Assembly: GCA_900696455.1 (NCBI GenBank)
Contig: CAADGB010000477.1
Span: forward strand, 1 to 64,000
From: an uncultured delta proteobacterium
GTDB taxonomy: Bacteria; Myxococcota_A; Polyangia; Haliangiales; Haliangiaceae
Direction: 5' to 3'
Length of the DNA: 64,000 nucleotides
A model generated the notes under the pieces. It was not told the DNA's origin. It saw only the letters and a program-made list of their open reading frames with translations, and ran no database searches. This document shows positions 27,724 to 35,204 of the stretch, piece after piece. Within the stretch, counting starts at the first letter, position 1. Each line of letters starts with the position of its first letter. Both the position numbers and the translations under genes were made by a program.

Positions 27724-28578
27724 ATGGTCATCCTCGGCATCCTCGTCGTCATCGGCTGCGTGGTCGGCGGCTTCATCATGGCCGGCGGGCACGTTCCGAT
27801 CCTCATCCAGCCGCCGGAGATCGTCGTCATCTGCGGGGCGGCGGTCGGGACGCTCTTCATCTCGACGCCGGGGCTGATGCGGGGCCGGGTGAAGCACGTG
27901 TTCGCGCTCGCCCTCAAGGACACGATCCCCAAGAAGAAGGACTACCTCGACCTGCTCAAGCTCGAGTACGAGCTCTTCATGCTGGCGCGCCGGCAGGGCG
28001 TGCTCGCGCTCGAGCCGCACGCCGCCGAGCCCACCCGCAGCGACATCATCCGCAAGTACCCCTACCTGGCCAAGAACGACCTGTATCGGACCTTCCTGGC
28101 CGAGGCGCTGCAGCACATGACCAACGGCGTCTCCGCCGACGATCTGGAGGCGCTGCTCGAGGCCGAGCTCGACACGTTCGAGAAGGTCAATCACCTCGCT
28201 GGCGGCCTGGTGCGGACCGTGAGCGACGCTCTTCCCGGGATCGGCATCGTGGCGGCCGTCCTCGGCGTCATCGTCACCATGGGGCACATGGACGCACCTC
28301 CGGCGGTGATCGGCCACCACATCGCCGCGGCCCTCGTCGGCACCTTCCTTGGCATCCTCCTGTCCTACGGTATCGTCTCCCCGCTGGTGACCGCGTGTGA
28401 GATCCAGGAGGTCCATCACCGCCGCTACCTGGAGGCGATCAAGGCCAGCGTGATCGCGGTCATGCGCGGGGCGGCGCCGGCGACCGCGGTGGAGTTCGGC
28501 CGCAAGATGGTCTTCCCCGACGAGCGGCCGTCGTTCCAGGAGCTCGACCGGGCGCTCCAGAGCCTCAAGGGGGTGTGA
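27724..28578 (+). CDS. motA: Flagellar stator protein MotA
   Basis: 284 residues, the normal MotA length. Four membrane segments: about residues 1-20 (VILGILVVIGCVVGGFIMAG), 34-50, 167-190 (ALPGIGIVAAVLGVIVTMG) and 200-222. The large cytoplasmic loop between helices 2 and 3 carries charged residues that meet FliG. It forms the proton or ion channel with MotB. The start has no clear ribosome site. motB follows after 1 base, so the two are cotranscribed. Confidence 0.95.
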   Translation: MVILGILVVIGCVVGGFIMAGGHVPILIQPPEIVVICGAAVGTLFISTPGLMRGRVKHVFALALKDTIPKKKDYLDLLKLEYELFMLARRQGVLALEPHAAEPTRSDIIRKYPYLAKNDLYRTFLAEALQHMTNGVSADDLEALLEAELDTFEKVNHLAGGLVRTVSDALPGIGIVAAVLGVIVTMGHMDAPPAVIGHHIAAALVGTFLGILLSYGIVSPLVTACEIQEVHHRRYLEAIKASVIAVMRGAAPATAVEFGRKMVFPDERPSFQELDRALQSLKGV

Positions 28579-28579
28579 G

Positions 28580-29425
28580 GTGTCGGCGCCCCAGCCCGGA
28601 CGCCGGCGCGTGGTCAAGAAGGTCGCCGGCCACGGTCACCACGGCGGCGCGTGGAAGATCGCCTACGCCGACTTCGTGACCGCGATGATGGCCCTGTTCA
28701 TGGTCCTGTGGCTGCTGGCGTCCACCGACCAGCAGTCGCGCGAGGAGATCTCGCGCTACTTCCGCACCGGGATCATGCCCGAGGGCGAGCTGGCGATGAA
28801 CGGCGGTGCGCAGTCGGTCCCCTCCATCATCGAGAAGGCGCCGGCGCCGCCGCCGCCGAACCAGGCCAGCCTGGACGAGCAGGTGCGCAGCCTGCGCGAC
28901 GCGATCCAGCACGTGGCCGAGAACCACATCCAGCTCGCCGACCTCGCCTCGCGGGTCCGCGTGGTCGCGACCGAGGAGGGGGCCCTCATCGAGATCGTCG
29001 ACGAGGACCGCGGGCGCGGGCTGATCTTCGATCTGTCCTCGGCCGAGCTCAAGCCGCCGCTGGTGTTGTTCCTGGGCAGCCTGGCGCCGATCCTCGCGGC
29101 GCGCCCGGAGGTGATCGAGCTGCAGGGGCACACCGACGCCCGGCCGTTCGCGGCGAAGACGGGGCGCACCAACTGGGAGCTCTCGTTCGAGCGCGCCGCC
29201 GCAGCGCGCAAGGTCCTCGAGGCGTCGGGGATCGATCCGCGCCGGATCGTGGGCGTCGTCGGCCGCGGCGCCGCGACGCTGCTCGAGCCCGACGACCCGC
29301 TCAGCGCCCGCAACCGGCGGCTCTCGATCCTGCTGCGAGCTCGCCCCCCGGTGGCTGGCACGCAGCCGGCCGCGCCGCGTGCTCCGGCGGAGGGCACGCG
29401 GCCGGTCGTGCCGCGTGGGGATTGA
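28580..29425 (+). CDS. motB: Flagellar stator protein MotB
   Basis: 281 residues from GTG. A basic start (RRRVVKKVAGHGHHG) leads into a single membrane helix with the ion-binding Asp in YADFVTAMMALFMVLWLLAS. The periplasmic part has a Pro-rich plug/linker (APAPPPPNQ) and an OmpA-like peptidoglycan-binding domain (LQGHTDARPF, NWELSFERAAAARKVLEASG, RNRRLSILL). The tail is Ala/Pro-rich. With MotA it anchors the stator to the cell wall. Confidence 0.95.
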   Translation: MSAPQPGRRRVVKKVAGHGHHGGAWKIAYADFVTAMMALFMVLWLLASTDQQSREEISRYFRTGIMPEGELAMNGGAQSVPSIIEKAPAPPPPNQASLDEQVRSLRDAIQHVAENHIQLADLASRVRVVATEEGALIEIVDEDRGRGLIFDLSSAELKPPLVLFLGSLAPILAARPEVIELQGHTDARPFAAKTGRTNWELSFERAAAARKVLEASGIDPRRIVGVVGRGAATLLEPDDPLSARNRRLSILLRARPPVAGTQPAAPRAPAEGTRPVVPRGD

Positions 29426-29490
29426 CGGCGGCGCCAGCCGCGGCGACAGGCTAGCCGGGGCCAAGCGCGCGGATCGACGGTGGTTCCGCC

Positions 29491-29506
29491 TGGTCCTTGC
29501 CTTGCT
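29491..29506 (+). promoter_or_regulatory. Sigma-54-like promoter of the small envelope operon
   Basis: TGGTCCTTGCCTTGCT keeps GG-N10-GC and a perfect TTGCT (9 of 12 fixed positions). The predicted start is about 29517, three bases before the ATG at 29520. Confidence 0.5.
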
Positions 29507-29519
29507 AGGGAGCCCTTGC

Positions 29520-30011
29520 ATGCGCTGGAGGATCGTGGCCCTGGCTCTCGGCGTCGCGTCGGGGACCGCCCGCGCCGACGCCCTCGGGGCGGCCGAGGTC
29601 CGGGTCGCGTACGGGCTCGCATCGGGCGGAGGCGCCGGCCACGCGGCCCTCCGGACGTCGCCCCTGGTGCTCGCCGTCGGCGGGAACCTCGCCGTCCACG
29701 ACCAGCCGCGGGTCCACGCCTACGCCGGGCTGGTGGTCGAGACCCTCGATCGCACGGGCGCGGGCGGTGAGGCCGGCGCGATGCTCGTCGCCGGGCAGGG
29801 GCTCAGGGTCCGCGCCGGCATCGTCGCGATCGCCGAGCCGTACACGATCTGGGGCGGGTCGGCGGCGGCCGTGATGTGCCGCCGTGCCGGAGGGCCGGAG
29901 GTCTGCGGCCACCTGACCGGCAACGTCCTCGTCGGGGGCACCGACCTGCCTGCCGGCAACGCGGCGCTCCAGCTCCTGGTCGGAGTGGCGATGTCGTTCG
30001 ATGTGCGGTGA
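29520..30011 (+). CDS. Small exported protein, probably outer-membrane beta-rich
   Basis: 163 residues. A signal peptide (MRWRIVALALGVASGTARA) is followed by alternating beta-type stretches (VRVAYGLASG, PLVLAVGGNLAVHD, VHAYAGLVVETL, LRVRAGIVAIAEPYTIWG, LQLLVGVAMSFDVR) ending in an aromatic-containing strand, as in small beta-barrels. Two Cys near residues 118 and 127 may pair. No family was recognised. The sigma-54-like promoter just upstream and the position after motAB suggest a flagellum-linked envelope function. It overlaps the next gene by 11 bases. Confidence 0.62.
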   Translation: MRWRIVALALGVASGTARADALGAAEVRVAYGLASGGGAGHAALRTSPLVLAVGGNLAVHDQPRVHAYAGLVVETLDRTGAGGEAGAMLVAGQGLRVRAGIVAIAEPYTIWGGSAAAVMCRRAGGPEVCGHLTGNVLVGGTDLPAGNAALQLLVGVAMSFDVR

Positions 30012-30405
30012 CCCGCGCTCGCTCCTCGCCTGGGCGGCCGCCGCCCTGCTCGCGTGCGCGGCGTGCGACCGCCCGTGCGTCCGTGACAGCGACTGCGCGC
30101 CGGGGTCGGCTTGCCACCTCGGGGCGTGCCTGGCGACCGTCGACGAGGGCGACGACGCCGCGGTCGATCCGGACGGCGCGCTCGAGCCCGAGGGCGACGC
30201 AGCCGTCGACGCGCCCGACGACGCGCCCGACGCGGCGATCCCGGACGCGCTGCTCGACGCCGGCGTGGATGCCCCGGCCGATGCGCAGGCGGTCGACGCC
30301 GCGCCCGACGCCGAGGCGACCCCGCCGTGGGCTCCATCCGACGAACCCCTGACCGACGAGGTGACCACGTGGCGCCCCAGCCTGCCTCCGCCGCTCCAGC
30401 CCTGA
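30001..30405 (+). CDS. Small Asp/Ala-rich lipoprotein
   Basis: 134 residues. The signal ends LLACAAC, so Cys22 is the likely lipid site, with Asp next to it. A Cys-rich block (CVRDSDCAPGSACHLGACL) of the kind common in myxobacterial lipoproteins precedes a long Asp/Ala/Pro linker (ALEPEGDAAVDAPDDAPDAA). No catalytic motif. The start overlaps the preceding gene by 11 bases, and its last 37 bases overlap the HDOD gene in another frame. Confidence 0.62.
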   Translation: MCGDPRSLLAWAAAALLACAACDRPCVRDSDCAPGSACHLGACLATVDEGDDAAVDPDGALEPEGDAAVDAPDDAPDAAIPDALLDAGVDAPADAQAVDAAPDAEATPPWAPSDEPLTDEVTTWRPSLPPPLQP

Positions 30406-31274
30406 CCGACCTGCCGCAGCTCCTCGACGCCCTGCCCACGCTCCCCGTGGTCGCGCTCCGACTGGGTGACGTCCTGCACTCGCGCCGAGCCTCGGTCCGC
30501 GACGTGGCCGAGCTCATCTGCTCGGACCCCAGCCTGTCGGCCAAGCTGCTCCGCCTCGTCAACTCGGCCTACTTCGCGATCCCCGGCGGGGTCTCCGATG
30601 TCGCCCGCGCGATCCCGTTCGTCGGCTTCAACACGATCTACCAGCTGGTCGTGAGCGTGTCGGTCCTCGACACCCTCAAGACGCCCAGCGGCGCGTTCGA
30701 TCCGCGTCCGCTGTGGGTCCACTCGATCGCGGTCGCCTCGACGGCGCGGGTCCTGGCGGAGGACCTGCGGCAGGCCGACCCCGGCGCCATGTTCACCGCC
30801 GGCCTGCTCCACGACATGGGGAAGATCGCCCTGGCCAAGGTCGCGCCCGTCGCCTTCCTCACCGCCGTCCGCGAGCAAGCGGAGCATGGCGTGTCGTCGA
30901 CCGTCGCCGAGGAGCGGGCAGGCCTGCCGTGTCACGACAAGGTCGGCGCCAGCCTGGCGCGGCGCTGGCGCCTGCCCGTCAGCCTGTGTGTCCCGATCGA
31001 GGCGCACCACAGCGTCCTCGATCCGGCCAGCCGCAGCCGGCTCGGCGCCGCGGCGCGCACCGGCGCGGAGATCATCGCGGTCTCCAACCAGATCGCCCGC
31101 GAGGCGGTGTCGAGCGCGGGCGGCCTCGGCGATCCGCCGGACGTCGACGATCCGCGGGTGCGCGAGCTGCTGCAGACCCTGGGGCTGGGCGAGCAGGCGA
31201 TCGCGTCGCTGCACCGCCGCGTCGCGCTCCAGCTCGAGCGCTCGCGAGCCTTCCTGGCGCTCCTAGAGGGGTGA
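30369..31274 (+). CDS. HDOD-domain protein
   Basis: 301 residues. The HDOD fold fills residues 10-210: LPTLPVVALRLGDVL, DPSLSAKLLRLVNSAYF, AIPFVGFNTIYQLVVSVSV and AGLLHDMGKIALAK, in which an HD pair is still present. HDOD proteins act in signalling, often with chemotaxis or c-di-GMP systems, usually without known catalysis. GAGGTG lies 5 bases before the GTG at 30369. Its stop overlaps the end of the convergent kinase gene by 12 bases. Confidence 0.85.
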   Translation: MAPQPASAAPALTDLPQLLDALPTLPVVALRLGDVLHSRRASVRDVAELICSDPSLSAKLLRLVNSAYFAIPGGVSDVARAIPFVGFNTIYQLVVSVSVLDTLKTPSGAFDPRPLWVHSIAVASTARVLAEDLRQADPGAMFTAGLLHDMGKIALAKVAPVAFLTAVREQAEHGVSSTVAEERAGLPCHDKVGASLARRWRLPVSLCVPIEAHHSVLDPASRSRLGAAARTGAEIIAVSNQIAREAVSSAGGLGDPPDVDDPRVRELLQTLGLGEQAIASLHRRVALQLERSRAFLALLEG

Positions 31275-32726
31275 GCCGGGGCGCCCGTCCGGCGGGCTCT
31301 CGGCGGCGGTGTCCGCCCTGGGGAGGGTGATGGAGAAGCAGGCGCCGCGTCCTGGCTCGCGGCGGTAGGAGATCGTGCCACCCTGCGCTCGCATCGCGTA
31401 GGCCGCGATGGCGAGGCCGGCCCCGGTGTTCGTGCCCCGTCTCCAGGCGTGAGGTTCGAACATCACCGCGGCGACCTCGGCGGGGACACCGCCACCATCG
31501 TCGACGACCTCGACGATCGCCACCGCGCGGTCGGTTCGGATCCGGACGTCGACGCGGCCCTGGAGCGCGGGCGGGGAGGCCTCGGCAGCGTTGCGCAGGA
31601 TCGCGACCAGGGCCTGCGCGGCGAGGGGCTCGGCGGCTCGGATCGAGACGTCGCGGTCGCCGCTGACCTCGAGGTGGGCGCGCGCGCGGACGGCGCCTCC
31701 GACCTGTCGCAGCGCGCGGTCGACGACGTGACCTATCCGGACGTCCCGGGTCGTCGCCTGACCTTCGCGCAGGAGCTGACGGGCCGCCAGGAAGTACTCG
31801 GTCACCTCGGCGCCAGCGGCGGCCACCTCGTCGGCCGCCGCCAGCAGCTCGAGGTCGTCGGTGCGGGCGGCGAGGTCGGTCAGGTGGAGCGCCGTGCCCT
31901 CGATGCCCTGCAGGATGCCGGCGAGGTCGTGCATGATCGAGCTCAGCGACGCGCCGAGCGTGGCCTGGCGCAGCAGCTCGTCGATCCGCGATCGGTCCGT
32001 GGGCTCGGCCGGGTTGCGCGTCCGCGCCGAGGACTGGACGCCGAGGCGGCGCCGGGCGTGGTGGACGAGGACCTCGAACAGCTCCCGGCTCTCCTCGTCC
32101 GCGCCGCCAGCGGCCAGGAAGAGCTGCCGGCCACCATCGATGGGGAAGGTCTGGGTCCAGGCGCAGGCCGCGCCGTCGGGCACCGCCCCGGCCACCACCT
32201 GGCTCTCGACGATCGCGCCGCACTGCAGCATGCCGGGGATCACCGCGGCGTTGAGGACGAGGATCTCGCCCAGCTCGGACAGGCTGCCGGCCGAGGCAAG
32301 CTCGGCGTCGATGGCGTCGAGGCTGACCGCCGCCGCCAGGGCCGCCGCCATCGCCTGCTTGCGGCGCCGCTGCTCCAGGGTCCGGCGCAGGAGGACGTCG
32401 ATCTCGTCGTGCCACGGCTTGCCCACCTTGAACGGCGCGTCGGCCTGCAGGAGCGCGGCGTGGGCGCGGTCGTCGACGTATCCGGTCAGGAGGATCCGCA
32501 CCGCGTCACGCTGGTGCTTGTGGGCGAAGTCGAGGACCTCGAGGCCGTCATGGTCCGGCATGCGGAGGTCGGAGATGACGACGTCGAACTGGCGTTCGGC
32601 CAGGAGGACGAACGCCTCCTCGCCGCAGGCGGCGCTGGTCACGACGTACTGGGGGGAGAGCTCGTCGAGGAGCGCCCCGCGCACGTCGTCATCGTCGTCG
32701 ACGACCAGGATCGAGACATCGTTCAT
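31263..32726 (-). CDS. REC-histidine kinase of a two-gene phosphorelay
   Basis: 487 residues: receiver (ILVVDDDDDVRGALL, acceptor in VVISDLRMPDHDG, Lys in FKVGKPW), a middle region of about residues 130-235 that looks like a degenerate sensory domain, a phospho-acceptor His in SSIMHDLAGILQGIEG, and an ATP-binding domain (ILRNAAEAS, VVDDGGGVP, GAGLAIAAYAMRAQGG). Cytoplasmic. Its ATG overlaps the stop of the PAS-kinase as ATGA. The PAS-kinase upstream could phosphorylate its receiver. Confidence 0.86.
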   Translation of the reverse strand: MNDVSILVVDDDDDVRGALLDELSPQYVVTSAACGEEAFVLLAERQFDVVISDLRMPDHDGLEVLDFAHKHQRDAVRILLTGYVDDRAHAALLQADAPFKVGKPWHDEIDVLLRRTLEQRRRKQAMAAALAAAVSLDAIDAELASAGSLSELGEILVLNAAVIPGMLQCGAIVESQVVAGAVPDGAACAWTQTFPIDGGRQLFLAAGGADEESRELFEVLVHHARRRLGVQSSARTRNPAEPTDRSRIDELLRQATLGASLSSIMHDLAGILQGIEGTALHLTDLAARTDDLELLAAADEVAAAGAEVTEYFLAARQLLREGQATTRDVRIGHVVDRALRQVGGAVRARAHLEVSGDRDVSIRAAEPLAAQALVAILRNAAEASPPALQGRVDVRIRTDRAVAIVEVVDDGGGVPAEVAAVMFEPHAWRRGTNTGAGLAIAAYAMRAQGGTISYRREPGRGACFSITLPRADTAAESPPDGRPGSPL

Positions 32727-33931
32727 GGCTGGTGCTCCACGCGGTCAGGGTCGGGGGCGCCCGCGGGCACCCGGATCTCGAAGCGCGCGCCCCGGTCGCG
32801 CGCGCAGTGGGCCAGGTCGCCCCCCCACAACCGGGCGAGCCGCTGGGCGGTGGCCAGGCCGAGGCCACCGCCGCCCCGGGCCGCCGCGGCGATGGGGTCG
32901 CCGAGGTGGGAGAGGACCTCCACCGGCAGTCCCCGGCCCGTGTCCTCGATCCCGACCACCCAGGCATCCTCGCGGCGATTCACCTCGATGCTCAGCTCGC
33001 CGCCGTCGGGCATGGCCGCCAGCGCGTTCTCGATCAGGCTGCCGAGCACGTGGTGCAACGGGTCCTGAGGGACGTTGGCCACGAGCGGGCGGTCGTAGGT
33101 CCGGCTCACCGCCACCCGTCCGAGCCGTCCGGTGAACATCGCGAGCGCGGTGTCGAGCTCCCGGGCGAGATCGAGGCGGCGGGGGGCGGAGTCGAGCGCG
33201 CCGGCCCGGTGCAGCCGGACGACGGCGGCGACGTGCTCTTCGACCCGGCTGGCCGCCCCCCGCGCCCGCTGCAGGAGCTGGCGGAGCTCGTCGCGCGCGG
33301 GGTGGTCGGGGTGAGCGTCGAGGCGCGCGCCGATCGCGCGCAGCGAGCTGGACAGCGCGCCGACCGGGTTGTTCAGGTGGTGAGCGATCCCGGCGGCCAG
33401 CTCGCCCAGGGCGGCCCGCCAGCCCACCCGTGACACCTGGCCGGCGAGGACCGAGATCTCCTGGTTGCGTTGCTCCAGCTCGTGGTGAGCGGCCCGCAGC
33501 TCGCCGACCAGCCGCTCGAGCTCGCGGTGAGCGGCGAAGAGCGCGGTGTGCTTGGCGATCAGCTCGCGCTCCAGCTCGCGTCGCTGGGTGGTGTCGCGGG
33601 CCAGGCAGGCGGCGAGCAGCCCCAGCTCGGGGTGGTGGACGTGGGCGACGGTGAGCTCGACGTAGATGGGGTAGCCGTCGGCGCCACGCAGGGCGACGTC
33701 CTCGTAGCGACCGGGCCTGGCCAGGATGTCGACCCGGTCGGCGTCCGGGGGCAGCACGGTCTCGAGCGCCACCTCCAGCAGGTCGTCGGCGACGCAGCCG
33801 AGGAGATCGGCGAGGCGGTCGTTGGCGCACACGACGGTGCCGTGCGCACACGCGACCACGAACGCGGCGTCGGGCAGCGAGGGGAAGAGCACGCCGAAAA
33901 CGAACTCGGCCACGGGGCCAGGTGCGGCCAT
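32723..33931 (-). CDS. PAS-domain histidine kinase
   Basis: 402 residues: one PAS domain (about 10-120; SLPDAAFVVACAHGTVVCAN, DLLGCVADDLLEV), a coiled-coil linker (RELERELIAKHTALFAAHRELERLV region), the phospho-acceptor His in GIAHHLNNPVGALSSSL and an ATP-binding domain (LIENALAAMPDGG, DTGRGLP, GGLGLATAQRLARLWGG). No membrane helix, so a cytoplasmic sensor. This is NtrB-like in layout. A GTG one codon upstream is also possible. It is transcribed divergently from flgB. Confidence 0.87.
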   Translation of the reverse strand: MAAPGPVAEFVFGVLFPSLPDAAFVVACAHGTVVCANDRLADLLGCVADDLLEVALETVLPPDADRVDILARPGRYEDVALRGADGYPIYVELTVAHVHHPELGLLAACLARDTTQRRELERELIAKHTALFAAHRELERLVGELRAAHHELEQRNQEISVLAGQVSRVGWRAALGELAAGIAHHLNNPVGALSSSLRAIGARLDAHPDHPARDELRQLLQRARGAASRVEEHVAAVVRLHRAGALDSAPRRLDLARELDTALAMFTGRLGRVAVSRTYDRPLVANVPQDPLHHVLGSLIENALAAMPDGGELSIEVNRREDAWVVGIEDTGRGLPVEVLSHLGDPIAAAARGGGGLGLATAQRLARLWGGDLAHCARDRGARFEIRVPAGAPDPDRVEHQP

Positions 33932-34041
33932 CACGCTGGTCTCAATCGACCGGACGGCGGAGCCGTCGAGGCGCGTCGTCAACGATGGCGACGACGAGGG
34001 CGCCGCCACGACCTTGGCGTAGCCGCCGTGAGGGGTTGCCG

Positions 34042-34057
34042 CGGCACGTCCCGTGCA
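34042..34057 (+). promoter_or_regulatory. Sigma-54-like promoter of the flgB operon
   Basis: CGGCACGTCCCGTGCA matches 10 of 12 fixed consensus positions with GG-N10-GC. The predicted transcript start is about 34068. It rules out the ATG at 34058 as the start of flgB. Confidence 0.65.
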
Positions 34058-34069
34058 ATGGGCGTGGTC

Positions 34070-34450
34070 GTGACCCGGATCTACGACAGCATCGACCGCC
34101 TGGAGGGTGCGATGTCGTACCACCGCGATCGCCACGCGGTCCTCGCTGGCAACGTCGCCAACCTCGACACCCCAGGCTACCGGGCCGTCGACCTCCGCCG
34201 CGAGGTCGCCTCCGGGGCTCCCGGGGCGCTGGCGCGGACCGACCCTGGACACCTCGTCGGCACCGGTGGTGGACGCGAGGTCGCGTTCGACGACGGCGGG
34301 GCGCTGGTCAGCCCGGACGGGAGCGCGGTCGCGCTCGAGCGCGAGCTGGCCAAGATCGACGCCAACCGCGTCCGCTACGCGACCTCGGCCGAGCTGGTGT
34401 CGCGGCGGCTGGCGATGTTGCGCTACGCCGCGGGCGACGGGAGCCCGTGA
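34070..34450 (+). CDS. flgB: Flagellar proximal rod protein FlgB
   Basis: 126 residues. The N-terminal helix (IYDSIDRLEGAMSYHRDRHA) leads into the rod-family hallmark LAGNVANLDTPGYRAVDLRR, where other FlgB proteins have ASNIANADTPGYKA. It forms the innermost rod with FlgC. Three starts compete: ATG 34058 (inside the promoter), GTG 34070 (2-base leader, keeps the full helix) and ATG 34112 (GGAGGG 5 bases before, but loses half the helix). 34070 is preferred. Confidence 0.88.
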   Translation: MTRIYDSIDRLEGAMSYHRDRHAVLAGNVANLDTPGYRAVDLRREVASGAPGALARTDPGHLVGTGGGREVAFDDGGALVSPDGSAVALERELAKIDANRVRYATSAELVSRRLAMLRYAAGDGSP

Positions 34451-34461
34451 TCGGAGACCCC

Positions 34462-34878
34462 ATGGCCGTCGATTTCTTCACCGCGATGGAAGTGTCGGCG
34501 TCCGGCCTGTCGGTCGAGCGCACGCGCATGAACGTCGCCGCCTCCAACCTCGCCAACGCGTCCACCACGCGCGCCGCCGGCGGTGGTCCCTACCAGCGCC
34601 GGGACGTCGTGGTCCAGTCGGCGCCGGTCGGTGGCGCCGCGCCCGGCGTGAGCGGTGCGGTGGTGAGCCAGGTCCGCCCGGACGCGTCGCCGCCCAGGCT
34701 CGAGTACGACCCGGGCCATCCCGATGCCGACGCCGACGGCTACGTCGCCTACCCCAACATCAACCCGGTCGAGGAGATGGTCGACATGATCACCGCCTCG
34801 CGTGCCTACGAGGCCGGCGTGACCGCGCTGGGCACCGCCGTCAGCATGGCCGAGCGGGCGCTCGGGATCGGACGTTGA
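34462..34878 (+). CDS. flgC: Flagellar proximal rod protein FlgC
   Basis: 138 residues, usual length. N-terminal MAVDFFTAMEVSASGLSVER and MNVAASNLANASTTRAAGGG match the FlgC pattern (…SGL-x-A-R-x-NV-x-SNLAN), and the C-terminus VAYPNINPVEEMVDMITASR-AYEAG is the rod-family signature. GGAGA lies 5 bases before the ATG. It follows flgB by 11 bases. Confidence 0.95.
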   Translation: MAVDFFTAMEVSASGLSVERTRMNVAASNLANASTTRAAGGGPYQRRDVVVQSAPVGGAAPGVSGAVVSQVRPDASPPRLEYDPGHPDADADGYVAYPNINPVEEMVDMITASRAYEAGVTALGTAVSMAERALGIGR

Positions 34879-34880
34879 GC

Positions 34881-35192
34881 GTGTCGGCGATCCGTCCCAT
34901 CGATCCGACCCCCGCGCTCGCGCCCACCGCCGGCGTCGAGCGCCCTGGGGCCGCGCGGGTGGCGTCCGAGGGGGGCTTCGCCGCGACCCTGGCGGACGCG
35001 GTCGACCAGGCCCGCGCCAGCGAGCGCGCCGCCGTCTCCCTCGCCACCGGCTTCGCCGACGGCGACCCCGGCGTCGGCATCCACGAGGTCATGATCGCCA
35101 GCGAGAAGGCCAACCTCTCGCTGCGCTACGCCACCACGCTCAAGAACAAGATGCTCGACGCCTACCGCGAGCTGATGAGCACCCAGGTCTAG
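34881..35192 (+). CDS. fliE: Flagellar hook-basal body complex protein FliE
   Basis: 103 residues from GTG. The C-terminal half carries the FliE pattern: FAATLADAVDQARASERAA, then VGIHEVMIASEKANLSLRY and LKNKMLDAYRELMSTQV at the end. FliE joins the MS ring to the rod. The N-terminal 35 residues are Pro/Ala-rich and not conserved. Confidence 0.93.
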   Translation: MSAIRPIDPTPALAPTAGVERPGAARVASEGGFAATLADAVDQARASERAAVSLATGFADGDPGVGIHEVMIASEKANLSLRYATTLKNKMLDAYRELMSTQV

Positions 35193-35204
35193 CGTCCGTC
35201 CGCC

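Noticed and set aside
29356-29371. TGGCACG with GG-N10-GC inside motB
   Set aside because: Its -12 half (CGGCC) is poor, it lies in coding sequence, and the nearest in-frame start is 9 bases from the GC, outside the pattern seen elsewhere.
34058-34069. ATG at 34058 as start of flgB
   Set aside because: It begins within a base of the -12 box of the promoter and before the predicted transcript start, so it would not be on the mRNA.
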